Assembly (NCBI GenBank): GCA_905221605.1
Contig: CAJNDS010002221.1
Location: forward strand, 230,001 to 294,000
DNA from: Symbiodinium natans
Taxonomy: Eukaryota; Sar; Dinophyceae; Suessiales; Symbiodiniaceae
DNA: 64,000 bases
Reading direction: 5' to 3'
Part shown: one piece after another, positions 11,801-24,166 of the stretch
How the letters are laid out: each line of letters opens with the position of its first letter
Numbering within the stretch: the first letter of the stretch is position 1
The notes under the pieces: model-generated
Seen by the model: the letters and a program-made list of their open reading frames with translations, nothing else
The model's database searches: none
What the model was told of the DNA's origin: nothing
Program-made: the position numbers and the translations under genes

Positions 11801-14800
11801 AACCCTCAACCCTCAACCCTAAACCCTGAACCCTGAACCCTCTAGTACCCCCCCCCCCCACCCGCCTTTCCTTTCCAAGGCGCTCTTGGACGCCGCCAAG
11901 ATCGCGGGCCTCCCGGTGCTTCGCGGCCCGGCTCCGTTTTTGTGGTTTACGGGTTTGGGGCTTTTGGGAGCACCCTAAAACCTAAACCCTAAACCTTAAA
12001 CCCTAAACCCTAAACTTGAGGGTTTAGGGGTTTGGGGTTTAGGTTCAGGGTCTACAGGGTTCGGGTTTTAGGGGCCAAATAAGCCAGCTTATGGCCGTTA
12101 TAGCCTGTTGTTTTCGCGCGAACTTTGGTGAGCCCTAAACCTCTACTTGGAGGTTCATGGTACTTATTAACCAATTGTAAATGTACTTATAACTGTACTT
12201 ATATCCATATTAGGGCACTTAAGGGGCTTTTAAGTGGGTGACAAGTACAGCTACAATTGGTTACTAAGTGCCATGAACCTCCAAGTACCCCGTATCAGCT
12301 ATAGGCGCTTCCCTTTGACACCGCGCGACCCACTCCCACGGAGGTTGAAGCGCCCAAACCCCAAACCCCAAACCCCAAACCCCAAACCCCAAACCCCAAA
12401 CCCTGAACCCTGAACCCTGAACCCTTTAACCCTTAAACCCTTAGCTACCTCTACACAAGCTAGAAGCCTTGATCCAGCGGCTGCGAGCCCTCCTTCCTCG
12501 GAGAGACTGCAGCATCCGCCGCAGAAGACTTTGAAAGAGGAATTGCGGAATTGCGGAAAGACAGCAGATGTGCTGCACGGGGAAAGGCTGCGGAGCTGGA
12601 GATGTTTGAGAGGCATGAGACGCGCAACAGGTGACCTGTTTGTCGTTATTTGAACGTCATGTCTTGGACCTTGAATTCCAACGCCTCGCCAAAAGCGCAG
12701 GGTGCAGTCTGTCCCGCAGCCACACGCCTGCCGACACAAAGAGTGTCTGCGTTGCGGGGCTCGCTGTTGCGCACCCTAAACCCTATAAACCCTAAACCCT
12801 AAACCCTGAACCCTGAACCCTGAACCCTGAACCCTGAACCCTGAACCCCAGCCGCGCCTTACAGGGGCGCACCTGCGCCAGCCAGCAGCGGATGCCACAT
12901 CGATCTGGGGTGGGAGTCATCGGCATGCTCTCACGTCCGACGACATGCTCGGACAGAGTGCGCTTATGCGGGAATGCAATTAATGAAGGGTTTTAGGGTT
13001 TAGGGTTTAGGGTTTAGGGTACTGCCGCACCTTCTTTCCCCATGTATAGACCCTCCAAGGGATGATACAGGATACCGATTTCCCAAACCCTAAACACAAA
13101 CCCTATAAACCTAAACCCGAAACCCTAAACCCGAAACCCTAAACCCTAAACCCTACACCCCAAACCCCTAAACCCTAAACCCTAAACCCTAAACGTTGTT
13201 CCGGGTTTGGGGTTCAGGGTTCGCCACCGAGGCCTTATGAACGAGCACACGGCCACCGCCCTTGCCTATGGCATCTACCGCTGCTCAGCCTCGGTTTAGG
13301 GTTTCGGTTAGGGTTTAGGGAGTAGGGTTTAGGGCCAAAAAAAGAACCCTTAGCCCCTCAACCCTAGACCCTAGACCCCAGACCTTATTAACCCTACTCC
13401 ACAAAACCCGAAATCTTGTAATTACTGGCTGGTTCTTAGTAGGGAACGAGGGAATGAGGTACCCTATAGAATCCTTTAAAAGGGATAATTTTGGCCCTAA
13501 TTCCCTCATTCCCTACACCCTAAGCCTTAAAACCAAAGCCCTAAACCCTAAACACTAAACCCTAAACCCTAAACCCTAAACCCTAAACCCTAAACCCTAA
13601 ACTCTCATATAGGACCCGAAGTCCCTCATTCCCCATGTTAAGAACCAGCCAGATAAGGCTCGAACGACTTCGACGCTGAGAAGCCTTGTACAGTGGCTTT
13701 CTGCACCTCGGCTTGGCGTTTAGGGCTTAGGCTTTAGGGTTTAGTGTTTAGTGTTTAGTGTTTAGGGTTTAGGGTTTAGGGTTTAGGGCCCCTGTACTGA
13801 GTTCAGGTTTAACGGTTTAGGGTTTAGGGTTCTACACCCTAGACTCCTAGACCCGAAACCCTAAACCCGTACCGAGACCTCTAAGCCAAAATCCCCAAAC
13901 GTGTACATGAAGTTATGGTTCGGTTCCTGCGGTTAGTAGGGATCATTGTGATACTTTTGGAGGCGGCGCTGCGCTCTACCGAATTCCCAATGCCCTAATC
14001 TGGGACCCAGAGTAGGCCCTTTATTCCCTTTCAGGGGGAGATTAGGTTCCCTTCTAAACCCCTTTAAGCAAAACAGGGCACCCGTTTTAATCCTAGGTTC
14101 TTGGGCACCCTAGCCATTCAAACACCTCCTAAGTCCCACAAACTGCAAAAACACTGTCAACCCTAGCTCCTTTTGGTGCGAAACCCTGTGCCCCAAACCC
14201 TAAACCCTGAACCCTGAACCCTGAACCCTAAACCCTAGACCCGAAACCCTAAACCCAAAACCCTAGACCGTAGACCCTAAACCCTAAACCCTAACCCTAA
14301 AACATGACTAAGCCCCAAACCCTACGCACTGCCAGAGTTCGAAGCCCAGGCAACATGGGCCATACCATGTTCTCCGTCTCCGTGGTGCAGTTTGTCCGTG
14401 GGAAGCTCACAGCGCTTGCCTCGGAGGAAAGGGTTTATGGTCTTGGCTTCAGGGTTTAAGGGTTTAGGGTTTAGGGTTACCATTAGGGTTTAGGGTTTAG
14501 GGTTTGCGGTTTGGCTTCAGGGCTTAAGGCCTTACAGTCCCTAAACCCCAAACCTGAACCCTAAAACCTGCGAGCCCTAAAACCTAATTATACCCTCAAC
14601 CCTAGCCCCTATGCCTAAAAAGGATTCTACGCAGTGCTGTTCCCGTACCCTGAACCCCAAACCTAGACCTTAAACCCGAAACCCTAAATCCCAAACCCTA
14701 AAGCCTATACCCGAATGTCCCCTTTCTGAATACCGGAAGATTCCGAAAACTCCAAAGCCCTACGCTAGGCCCCTAAACCTAAGCCCCAATGTCCCTTTTT

Positions 14801-17800
14801 GTCGCTGCCTTAAGTAGGCATAGGAAACCCTATAGCCCTTTAGGGTTTGGGGTTAGGGTTCATAGGGTTCATGGGGTTTACAGGGTTTATAGGGTTTAGG
14901 GCCCAAAGGACCCTTACTTTGTGCAAAGGTAGTTCGGGTAGAGGCAAAGCTAAGCTCCTAAGTAAGTCCTGGGTAGTTGGGATCGCAGTATTATAGGACC
15001 CCATGAAAATCAGTTTTTGAAAAACAGGCCCGCGCCCCACTACCTAGAGTGTGGCGGGGGGAGGGGGGAGGGGGGTTCAGGGTTTAGGGTTTACAGGGTA
15101 GTTCGAGTTAGAAACTGGCACTTAGTTTAGGGGTTTGGGGGTTTTAATTTAGGGCTTAGGCTCAGGTACTAAACGCTAAACCCTAAACCATCCGGGCAAT
15201 GTTGCCCAGGTCATCTGTGAGAAGTCAGACAAGGTGGGAGGAAGGACTGCGGCATCGGGGACTCAAGGCATTCTAGGGGTTTAGGGTTTAGGGTTTAGGG
15301 TTCAGGGTTTAGGGTTTAGAGTTTAGAGTTTAGGGTTTAGGGTGAATTCGAAGATCCCGGTGGGTTCCGCCCGGTTCCGGATCCCCCAAGCCTAAACACG
15401 GCAAACCAGCAAAGACTCAACCCCAACAACCTAGGAAACCCTACACCCTGAACCCCTAGTACCCCAAAGCCACGAGGTCGAGGTGGACCCTACCTCCCAA
15501 GCCTGCCCGAGCCCCCAAGTCTCAAGCCAAAGCGAGATGCCGAAGTTGTCAGAGTTCACCCTAAGCCCTGCTCTGCAAGCCTATAAGCGTTATAATGGAT
15601 AACAAGTCCAATAAGTCTGTAGCCCTTCAAGCCTAGAAGGCTTACAACAACTCCAGTCAATAACCCTAGAACCCTACAAAGCCTATAGCCCTATGAACGC
15701 CCTACTGTCACTCCATAACTGTATATATAACCCTACAAGCCAATAACATCCTAGAACCCTATATGGCATTAACTCTACAAGCCTATAACCCTACAAACCT
15801 CTAACCCTAAACCCTAAACCCTAAACCCTAAACCCTAAATAGCCAAAAGCGTAGGACAATGACGGAATGCCTGATGCGCGAGTTCGCCCGGCAATTCCAG
15901 AAGAGCCTGAGCTGCTTTCAGGGGTCGAGGGTTTAGGGCTTAGAAGTTTAGGGTTTAGGGTTTCGGGTTTAGGGTTTAGGGTTTAGGGTTTAGGGTTTAG
16001 GGCTAGGTGGGCTGAGGGCTTGGGACTTGCTTGGGATGCAGGGTACCAAAGAGGGGGGTTCAAGGGTTGAAGGGGTTACTGGTTTGGGAGGGTTGAGGGG
16101 CTCAAGGCGTTCAGGGTTTGTTGGGCTTCCACAGGGCTATTGAGGGAGGGGGGTTCAGCTTAGGGAGCCTTAGAAATTAATAAACTTTGTGGTGCTTTAC
16201 TGTAACTTTACGTCTTTAGCCTTTTTGGGTTTATTGGGCTTCTTAAGAAGGCAGCTAACATTTGAATTTTATAGCTACCCTGCTAAGAGCAGCCAAGTTA
16301 GTTAGTGGGGAGTATTAGGGAACCTTGGCCCTCTTGAACCCCCCTCCCTCAAGAACCCTATAACTTTTAGGGGCCTACAGGGGTCCCTAAGACAGCAGCA
16401 TCCATCGCGGCCTTCAGAAAAGCAAAAGGGCCTGCCGTAAGCATTTTGCCGGCCTATGAAGCCTGACAAGCAAGGAATACAAACGGCCATTCAAAACCCG
16501 AAGCACGAGTTAAACCTCCCCAACCACCCTCCCCCAAAAGCCAAGACGGTAGGCCCTGCAGCAAGCCCAAAACTTCCTAAACCTCCTAAACCTCCCAAAC
16601 CTTCCAAACCCTAAGCCCTTGTCAAATCCCCACAGGCTCCGCCGGCCCCAACAACTCAACCCAGAGCGCTTGCCCCAAGCTCTTTCGCTTGACCCCGAGG
16701 AAAGTAGGCTGCGACCCGCTGTCCAGCAAGAAGGCGGCGTTCAAGCTCGAGGCAGCTAAAGCGTGAAACCCTGAACCCTGAACCCTAAACCCCAAACCCC
16801 AAACCCCAAGCCCCAAACCCCAAACCTAAGCCCCCAAACCCCAAACCCTAAACCCTAAACCCTCTGGGGTTTATGGTAGGTTCAGGGTTCAGGTTTAGGG
16901 GTTAGGGTTTAGGGGTTTAGGATTTAGTGCTTCGAAAGGGCCTGCCTGAACCCAAGCTGCCCGAAAGAATGATCTGAAAGCAACCCTTGTTTTCGGGGTA
17001 AACGGCCAAACCCTAAACCCCAAACCCGAAACCCTAAACCCTAAGCCCTAAACCCTAAACCCTAAACCCTAAACAGGATCGCAGGCACTCTGGCTTCAGA
17101 GCCTTGAGTCTGGGCTCCCTGACATCGCAGGGCGCAGGGCTAGCATCACGGGACGAAAGGAAGGACCCTGAAAAGAGACCTGAGGGTTAGTGTAGGGGAG
17201 ACACAGGGGGTATAGGGACTCTAGAAGGTATATATATATATGTATGTATGTTTATATTGATATACTTATATATTTATGTACTTATATGTATGTATATATG
17301 GGTTCCATAGGGGAATAAGGTTCAGGGGCTCTTTCTAGGGTCCCTCTCTACCCCCTTTGTAACAGCCATGGACGTGGGAACTGGCCCCAATCCTAAGCCC
17401 TAAGCCCTAAACCCTAAACCTTAAACCCTAAGCCCTAAACCCTAAACCCTAAACCCTAAACCCTAAGCCCTAAGCCCTAAGCCCTAATCCTCAAACCACT
17501 TGGCAGGAAGCTGTCACCAAGACCAAGAAGATTCTCTCTGCCAACAATGAGGTCATGGCCTTAGGGTTCAGGGTTCAGGGTTCAGGGTTTAGGGTTTAGG
17601 GGTTTAGGGGTTTAGGGGTTTAGGGGTTTAGGGGTTTAGGGGTTTAGGGGTTTAGGGGTTTAGGGGTTTAGGGGTTTAGGGGTTTAGGCGTTTAGGGGTT
17701 TAGGGGTTTAGGGGTTTAGGGGTTTAGGGGTTTAGGGGTTTAGGGGTTTAGGGGTTTAGGGGTTTAGGTGTTTAGGGGTTTAGGGGTTTAGGGGTTTAGG

Positions 17801-20800
17801 GGTTTAGGGGTTTAGGGGTTTAGGGGTTTAGGGGTTTAGGGGTGTAGGGGTTTAGGGGTTTAGGGGTTTAAGGTTTAGGGTTTAGGGGATGTGGGGATTA
17901 GGGTTTAGAGGTCATGGCCTGAGGTTTAGGTCTTGTGGGTTGAAGGGGGTTGAGGGTCTGGCTGTTCAGGGTTTAGGGTCTGGCTGTTTAGGGTTTAGGG
18001 TTTAGGTTTTGTGGGTTGAGGGGTTTGAGGGTCTGGCTGTTTAGGGTTCAGGGTCTTTCAGAGTTTTGGAATTTTCGGCCATTGGGCTGGGGCTTTGGGG
18101 TTTGTAGTGTTGTCAAGTTGTTGGTTGAGCCAAAGCCCCAAACACGAGCGCGGTTTCGGGATTAAATTTGATGATGGCGTGTATCTCTACTTGGGCCCCA
18201 ACGTCCGTTTCTAGGAAGCACTTTAAGGCCCAATATTTTCCTATTTAGGTGCATGGACCCTGAGGGTAAGCTTTGGAAACAAAGGTTTTGAAGCACAGTT
18301 GGGATATCCAAGGCATCTCCCTCCGACACCCTGGGAAGGGATTCAGGGTTGGGAGTGCTACTGTGTCAGAATGATGATTGTTCAGATTCTCACGGTTCTG
18401 CATCCTAAGCCCTAATTTGGGATTAGGGTTTAGGGTTTACGGTTCGCGGTTTAGGGTTCAGGGCCCTAAACCGTAAAATCCGAAAGCCCTGAACCTCAAA
18501 CCTTGAACCCTAAACTCTAGGGGGTTGGCCGCAAACATACATACTCCTGGCTCCCAGGCACAGCTCTCTGTGGAATGCCTCATGGAGGCACCTTGGTCTC
18601 AGCTAACTAGGACCCAGAGTAGGCCTGATTCCTTTTCTTGGGGTTTAGGTTGCCTTGTGAGCCCCTTTAAACCAAAAAGGGCACCCTTTTTTATTCCTAG
18701 GCTACTCCACTTGGGTTTGGCTACAGGGATCCTACACAAGTTCTACCCAACATCGAAACTCCCTGCCCACAGGGTCCACGTAGTAGAAAGCCATGCGAAG
18801 CAGGGTGCCTTGGCTCTGTGGTGCTTTACTGTAACTCTAGATCCTTAACCTTTTTGGGTTTATTGGGTTTCTTAATATGGCAGCTAAAAAAAACTAATGT
18901 ATAGCTACCCTTTTGAGTGCAGCCAAGTTGGGAGAAGTGCAGCCTAAAGTCTCGGGTTTGGGCTCCTAAACCGTAAACCCTAAACCCTCAACCCTAAACC
19001 CTAAACCCTAAACCCTAAACCCTTTTCTTCGCAGGGTTTTGACACTTCGGCATGGCGGCATCGGGCTTAGGGACCCCGACACCTTAAGACCTCATCCCCG
19101 GCACCTACAAATCCCTCTGATGCAAAGAAGTCCCGAGCCAAAAGGGTTTAGGGTTTAGGTTTAGGGTTTAGGGTTTAGGGTTTAGGGTTCAGGGTTCAGG
19201 GTTAAGGGTTTAGGGTTTAGGGTTTAGGGTTTCGGGTTTAGGGTTTAGGGTTTAGGGCCAGGGTTTGGGGTTGAGGGTTCAGGGTTTAAGGCTCAGCAGG
19301 GTGTTGTTGCCTTAGGTTAAGAGGTGTTCTTCTCTATTGCCGTGGGTTTGGCTTTGGGGGGTCTTACCCGAAGCCCTCAACAGCAAACCAGGGTTGTGGG
19401 GGGCATCAGAGACCCTGAGCAGGTTTTCTGGTAGGCCCTTATTCCCTTTTTCTCAAGGTTCAGGTTTCCCTTCCATGCCCCTGTTAAACCAAAAAGGGCA
19501 CCCTTTTTTAGGGTTTAGGGCTTAGGGCTTAGGGCTTAGGGGTTTAGGGTTTAGGGTTTAGGGTTTAGGGTTTAGCTTTCGTAGGGCGTGTAAGCCGTGT
19601 TCCAGCCCAGAGCCTGGGCCAGGATGAAGACTTCGGCTCCACCATCACCCGCGACGTCTTCCTTGAGATGTGCCAGCCCATGATGGACAGGCAGATTGCA
19701 GCCGGGAGGGGTTCCTGAACCGTTCCTAAACCCAAAACCCTAAACCCTAAACCCTAAACCCTAAGCCCTAAACTGTAGGATTTAGGGTTTTTGAGGCTTC
19801 AGAATGCATGCTACGCCAGCCCGGCCATGGAGCCACAAGTTCCCCAACTCAGTGGTGAACTCTCTGAGCCTTAAGCCCTACGGAAAGCCTAGAAACCCTG
19901 AACCCTAGAAAGCCCTAGGAGGGTTGAGGGTTTAGGGTTTAGGGTCTAGGGTGTAGGCTGAGAAGGCCTAGAAGTCTAGAAGCCCTAAACCCAAGAAAGC
20001 CCTCGAAACCCAAGAAGCCATACCCCCCTACTACCCCCCCTCCCCAACCCCAAACCGCAAACCCCAAACCCCAAACCCCAAGCCCCAAGCCCCAAGCCCC
20101 AAGCCCTAACCCTAAACCCTAAACCCTAAACCCTAAACCCTAAACCCGAAACCCCAAACCCCAAACCCCAAACCCCAAACCCCAAACCCCAAAAAACCCC
20201 AAACCCCAAACCCCAAACCCCAAACCCCAACACCCCAAACCCAAAACCCAAAACCCAAACCCTAAACCCAAAACCCTAAACCCAAACCCCCCTAAACCCT
20301 AAACCCTAAACCCTAAACCCTAAACCCTAAACCCTAAACCCTAAACCCTAAACCCTAAACCCTAAACCCTAAACCCTAAACCCTAAACCCTAAACCCTAA
20401 ACCCTACACGAAGCCCTTGCACTGCAAAGCTCCCTTGTGCCGCAGGGTCTCTGCGGTGCTGGAGGGAGCGAAGGCCGCCGCAGCGGCTGCAGGAGTCGCC
20501 GCGGAGCAGTGGGGGGCCCCAGAGGAAGGGTTTAGGGTTTAGGGTTTAGGGTTTAGGGTTTAGGGTTTAGGGTTCAGGGTTCAGGGTTTAGGGTTTAGGG
20601 TTTGTGGGTCTGGGGTTTAGGGTTTGGGGTTTGGGGTTTAGGGTTTCGGGTGTGGGGGTTTGGGGTCTAGCGTTTCGGGTTTAGGGTTCCGGGTTTAGGG
20701 TTTAGTTTAGGGTTTAGTTTAGGGTTTATGTGAATCTGACTGATGATGGGGACATGTGCTCAGAATAGTAAATCAAAGGGTAAGAAGCGAATGGAAGAGC

Positions 20801-23800
20801 ATAAGGGGTGAAATGAAAATGTGAACGTAATGGCAGCTGCTTCCTTCTCAAGGTTTTTAGGCTTTAAGGCTTAGGGAGGTTTAGGGTCTTAGGGTGTTAG
20901 GATGGTTTGGGAGTTTAGAGTTTAGAGTGATGGTGGTTAGTGTCCAAGGTTTAGGGTTTAGGGTTTGGGGTTTAGGGTTTAGGGTTTAGGGTTGTACTTG
21001 CCCAATAGTTGAACTTTGAACTTTTGGGGTTTCTGTATGTAGTAGGAATAATGAAGTTTAACCTTTCCTTCCCCCTTGGTGATTGGAGCTAGTTTTCAAA
21101 TTTTCAGCTCATTCAGCTTAATGCTTTTGCTTTTTAGTGGCTTCGGGCTTCTGGGGTCACATGCCCTTCTTGTGGCGGAAAATCTGGTGCATCTCCCGGC
21201 TTTTGGAAGAACCCTAAACCCTAAACACTGAACCCTAAATCCCTATAACCCTAAACTTAAACCCTAATCCCTATAACCCGAAACCCTAAACCCCTAAACC
21301 CCTAAACCCTAAACCCTAAACCCTAAACCCTAAACCCTAAACCCTAAACGCTCAGGATTGACTTTGTAGAGATGATTGGCGGGGCCTCGCGCGTTCCATG
21401 GGTCAAGGACATGCGGAGGGGCCCTTCCGCGCAGGGCATGGCTTAGGGTTTAGTACAGGGCTTAGGACGGGTTTAGGGTTTAGGGTTTAGGACGGGTTTA
21501 GGGTTTAGGGTTTAGGGCTTAGGGTTTAAGGGCGCGGCTTAGGGGTTAGGGTTTTTAATGAAAAAGCCATTCTTCCTTATAAGGGTAAGACAGGGGATCC
21601 TTACCTTTCATTTTTCTTACGCAAAAAGGAGTTTCGGTATTCTTTTGGGTTTCGGGTTCTTGGGGTTTAGGGTTCGTAGGGTTCTTGGGGTTTTTAGGGT
21701 TCTTAGGATTTAGGGTTCTCAGGGTTAAGGGTTCCTAGGGGTTTAGGGTTCTTAGGGTTTAGGGTTTTTAGATTGTTACGGTTTAACACGTAAGGTTTAA
21801 GTTCAGCTTTAGGGGCATCAGGTAGAGGGCTCACCCTAAACCCTTAACCCTAAACCCTAAACCCTAAACCCTAAACCCTAAACCCTAAACCCTAAACCCT
21901 AAACCCTAAACCCTAAACCCTTAGGATGTAGGGGTAAGGGTCTACGGGCTTGCTAGGGTTCAGGGTGCATGTGTATTTGGGTTCAGCCTGTAGGGCCTTT
22001 AATTTGGGGTTTAACTCTAAACCCGAAACCCTAAACCCTAAACCCTACTCCCTAACCCTCAACCCTAACCCTGGGTTTTCGTTAAGGGGAAAAAAGAAGG
22101 GACCCATGGAAAAGACCCTTCATCTTATTCCCCTATATAACACCTGTATGTACCAGGGTTCAGGGTTCAGGGTTTAGGGTTCAGGGTTTAGGGTATATAG
22201 TCCCTATATTCCTAAGTAGCCCCCAAAAAACCCCTCAAGAATACGGGTCCTCCTTGAGTCCCTGAGCTGTAGGGGCTTGAGGGGTTTTAGGCCTTAGGGT
22301 CTTAAGGTTTAGGGTTTAGGGTTTAGGGTTTAGGGTTTAGGGTCTTCAGGTTTAGGGTGCGCAGTGCCAATCACGGCACGCAGCCACAGAACGTGTTGAG
22401 ACCCTCTAATTCTCACATCCGAACCCATGAACTGAAGTCAAGGAGTGTTCATAAAAGCCCAAGCCACATTCAACCCCTACACCCTACACCCTACACCCTA
22501 CACCCTACACCCTACACCCTACACCCTACACCCTACACCCTACACCCTACACCCTACACCCTACACCCTACACCCTAAACCCTAAACCCTAAACCCTAAA
22601 CCCTAAACCCTAAACCCTAAACCCTAAACCCTAAACCCTAAACCCTAAACCCTAAACCCTAAACCTTCAACCCTAGCCCTAAAGCCTAAACGCCTTCAAC
22701 CCGGAAGCCCCGAAGCCTGCAACCTTGGGCGGTCTTCAGGAGTTCTGCTCCAAAGCCTTCGGTGGGAAGGAGCTTCCACCGGCATCGGTTTAGGGTTTGG
22801 GGTTTGGGGTTTGGGGTTTGGAGTTTGGGGTTTGGGGTTTGGAGTTTGGAGTTTGGGGTTTATAGGGTTTAGGATTTAGGGTTTGGGGTTTAGGGTTTGG
22901 GGTTTGGGGTTTAGGGTTTGTGGTTTAGGAATTAGGGGTTTGGGGTTGTGGGGATTGGGGTTGCGGTATGTGGCGGTTTTGCTTGTGTTCGCAGCATCGG
23001 GTTCGTCGGGGACGAACTGGGCCCACAATGGTTTAGCGTTATACCCCGGCAGGGCTTTCAACCCTAAACTCCAGGCCCTTTAGATCCGAAACGCTTGCGT
23101 TTTTGATCCCAGATTGCCAGCTAATTTTGACCCGCCTCTTCCTGAGCTTCTGTGACGAGGCAACCCGGTCGGGGCTGGGGCGGGGGTCAGGTGGGGGGGG
23201 GGGGGGGGGGGGTGGGGGGGGGGTGGGGGGGGGGTGGGGGGGGGGGGGGGGGGGGGGGAGGGGTGGGGTTGGTGGGGTGGGGGGGGTGGGGTTTGTTGGG
23301 GGTGGGGTGGGGTGGGGGGGGGGGGGGGGGGGGGGGAGGTTGGGTGGTGGGGGGTGGGGGGGTGGGGGGGGGGGGGTTTGGCGGGTGTGCAAAACAAAGG
23401 TAGGAGTGTAAGGTCTATCATGGAGATTTGCGGGATGCAGGCCGCTTCGGCGCAACTATTTAGGGTTCTTCAAAGCCCTGAACTCGGAAGGCCGATTTCC
23501 CTTTCCCACCCTAAGCCCTAAACCCTAAACCCTAAACCCTAAACCCTAAACCCTAAACCCTAAACCCTAAACCCTAAACCCTAAACCCTAAACCCTAAAG
23601 AGGAGCTGTCCACCACCATGAATGCGGACGAGTCGGTGGCCAGGGGCTGCGCGCTTCAAGCCGCAATGCTGTCGCCTCTGTACAAGGCAGGGCGCGTAGG
23701 GGTTTAGGGTTTGGGGTTCAGTGTTTAGCGTACTGCCACTTACCATAAATTAAACCCTAAGCCCTAAGCCCCAAATCCGACACCCATCGGGCTTAGAGGG

Positions 23801-24122
23801 GATGATGGCACGGACAAGACCCAAACCCTAAAGGGGCAACGCAGCCCAGTGCTCACGCCTCGAACTTGGTAGTGTTGAGGGTTTATAGATGTTCCGCCTT
23901 AAACAAACAGTCCTTAGTAATTAGGGATGCTAATAGGCGGTACTAAAATCCCTAAACCCTAAACCCTAAACCCTAAACCCTAAACCCTAAACCCTAAACC
24001 CTAAACCCTAAACCCTAAACCCTAAACCCTAAACCCTAAACCCTAAATTTAAGAGCCTCCGGCTCAAGCCCGCCGACTCCGCAGGTTTGCGGTTCCTGTG
24101 TTTGGGGGGGTGGGGGGGGGGT

Positions 24123-24166
<44 letters not shown>

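Larger units (their letters stand above)
15911..16707 (+). repeat. HSP110 intron with nested MITEs F and D
   Basis: TTTAGGG 15928-16002, a family F element (16134-16366) interrupted by a family D element (16186-16300), then CCCTAAA variants 16565-16620. The last 90 bases before the acceptor are unique. Confidence 0.75.
18588..19622 (+). repeat. HSP110 intron with elements E and D
   Basis: Family E copy 18611-18712 followed by family D copy 18815-18932, CCCTAAA 18970-19022, TTTAGGG 19144-19260, a second, truncated E copy 19425-19510 that passes straight into TTTAGGG (19510-19573). Confidence 0.8.

Noticed and set aside
13886-13922. [13 protein letters not shown] as the HSP110 exon before NMGH
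   Set aside because: The exon at 13658-13702 ([14 protein letters not shown]) fits homology, phase and AG/G acceptor far better.
22476-22574. CRISPR-like or minisatellite-coded protein in the CCCTACA array
   Set aside because: Seven-base tandem units without spacers; a telomere-unit variant array.
23039-23521. Gly-rich and Pro-rich long ORFs on both strands
   Set aside because: Direct translation of poly-G/poly-C; no codon structure.
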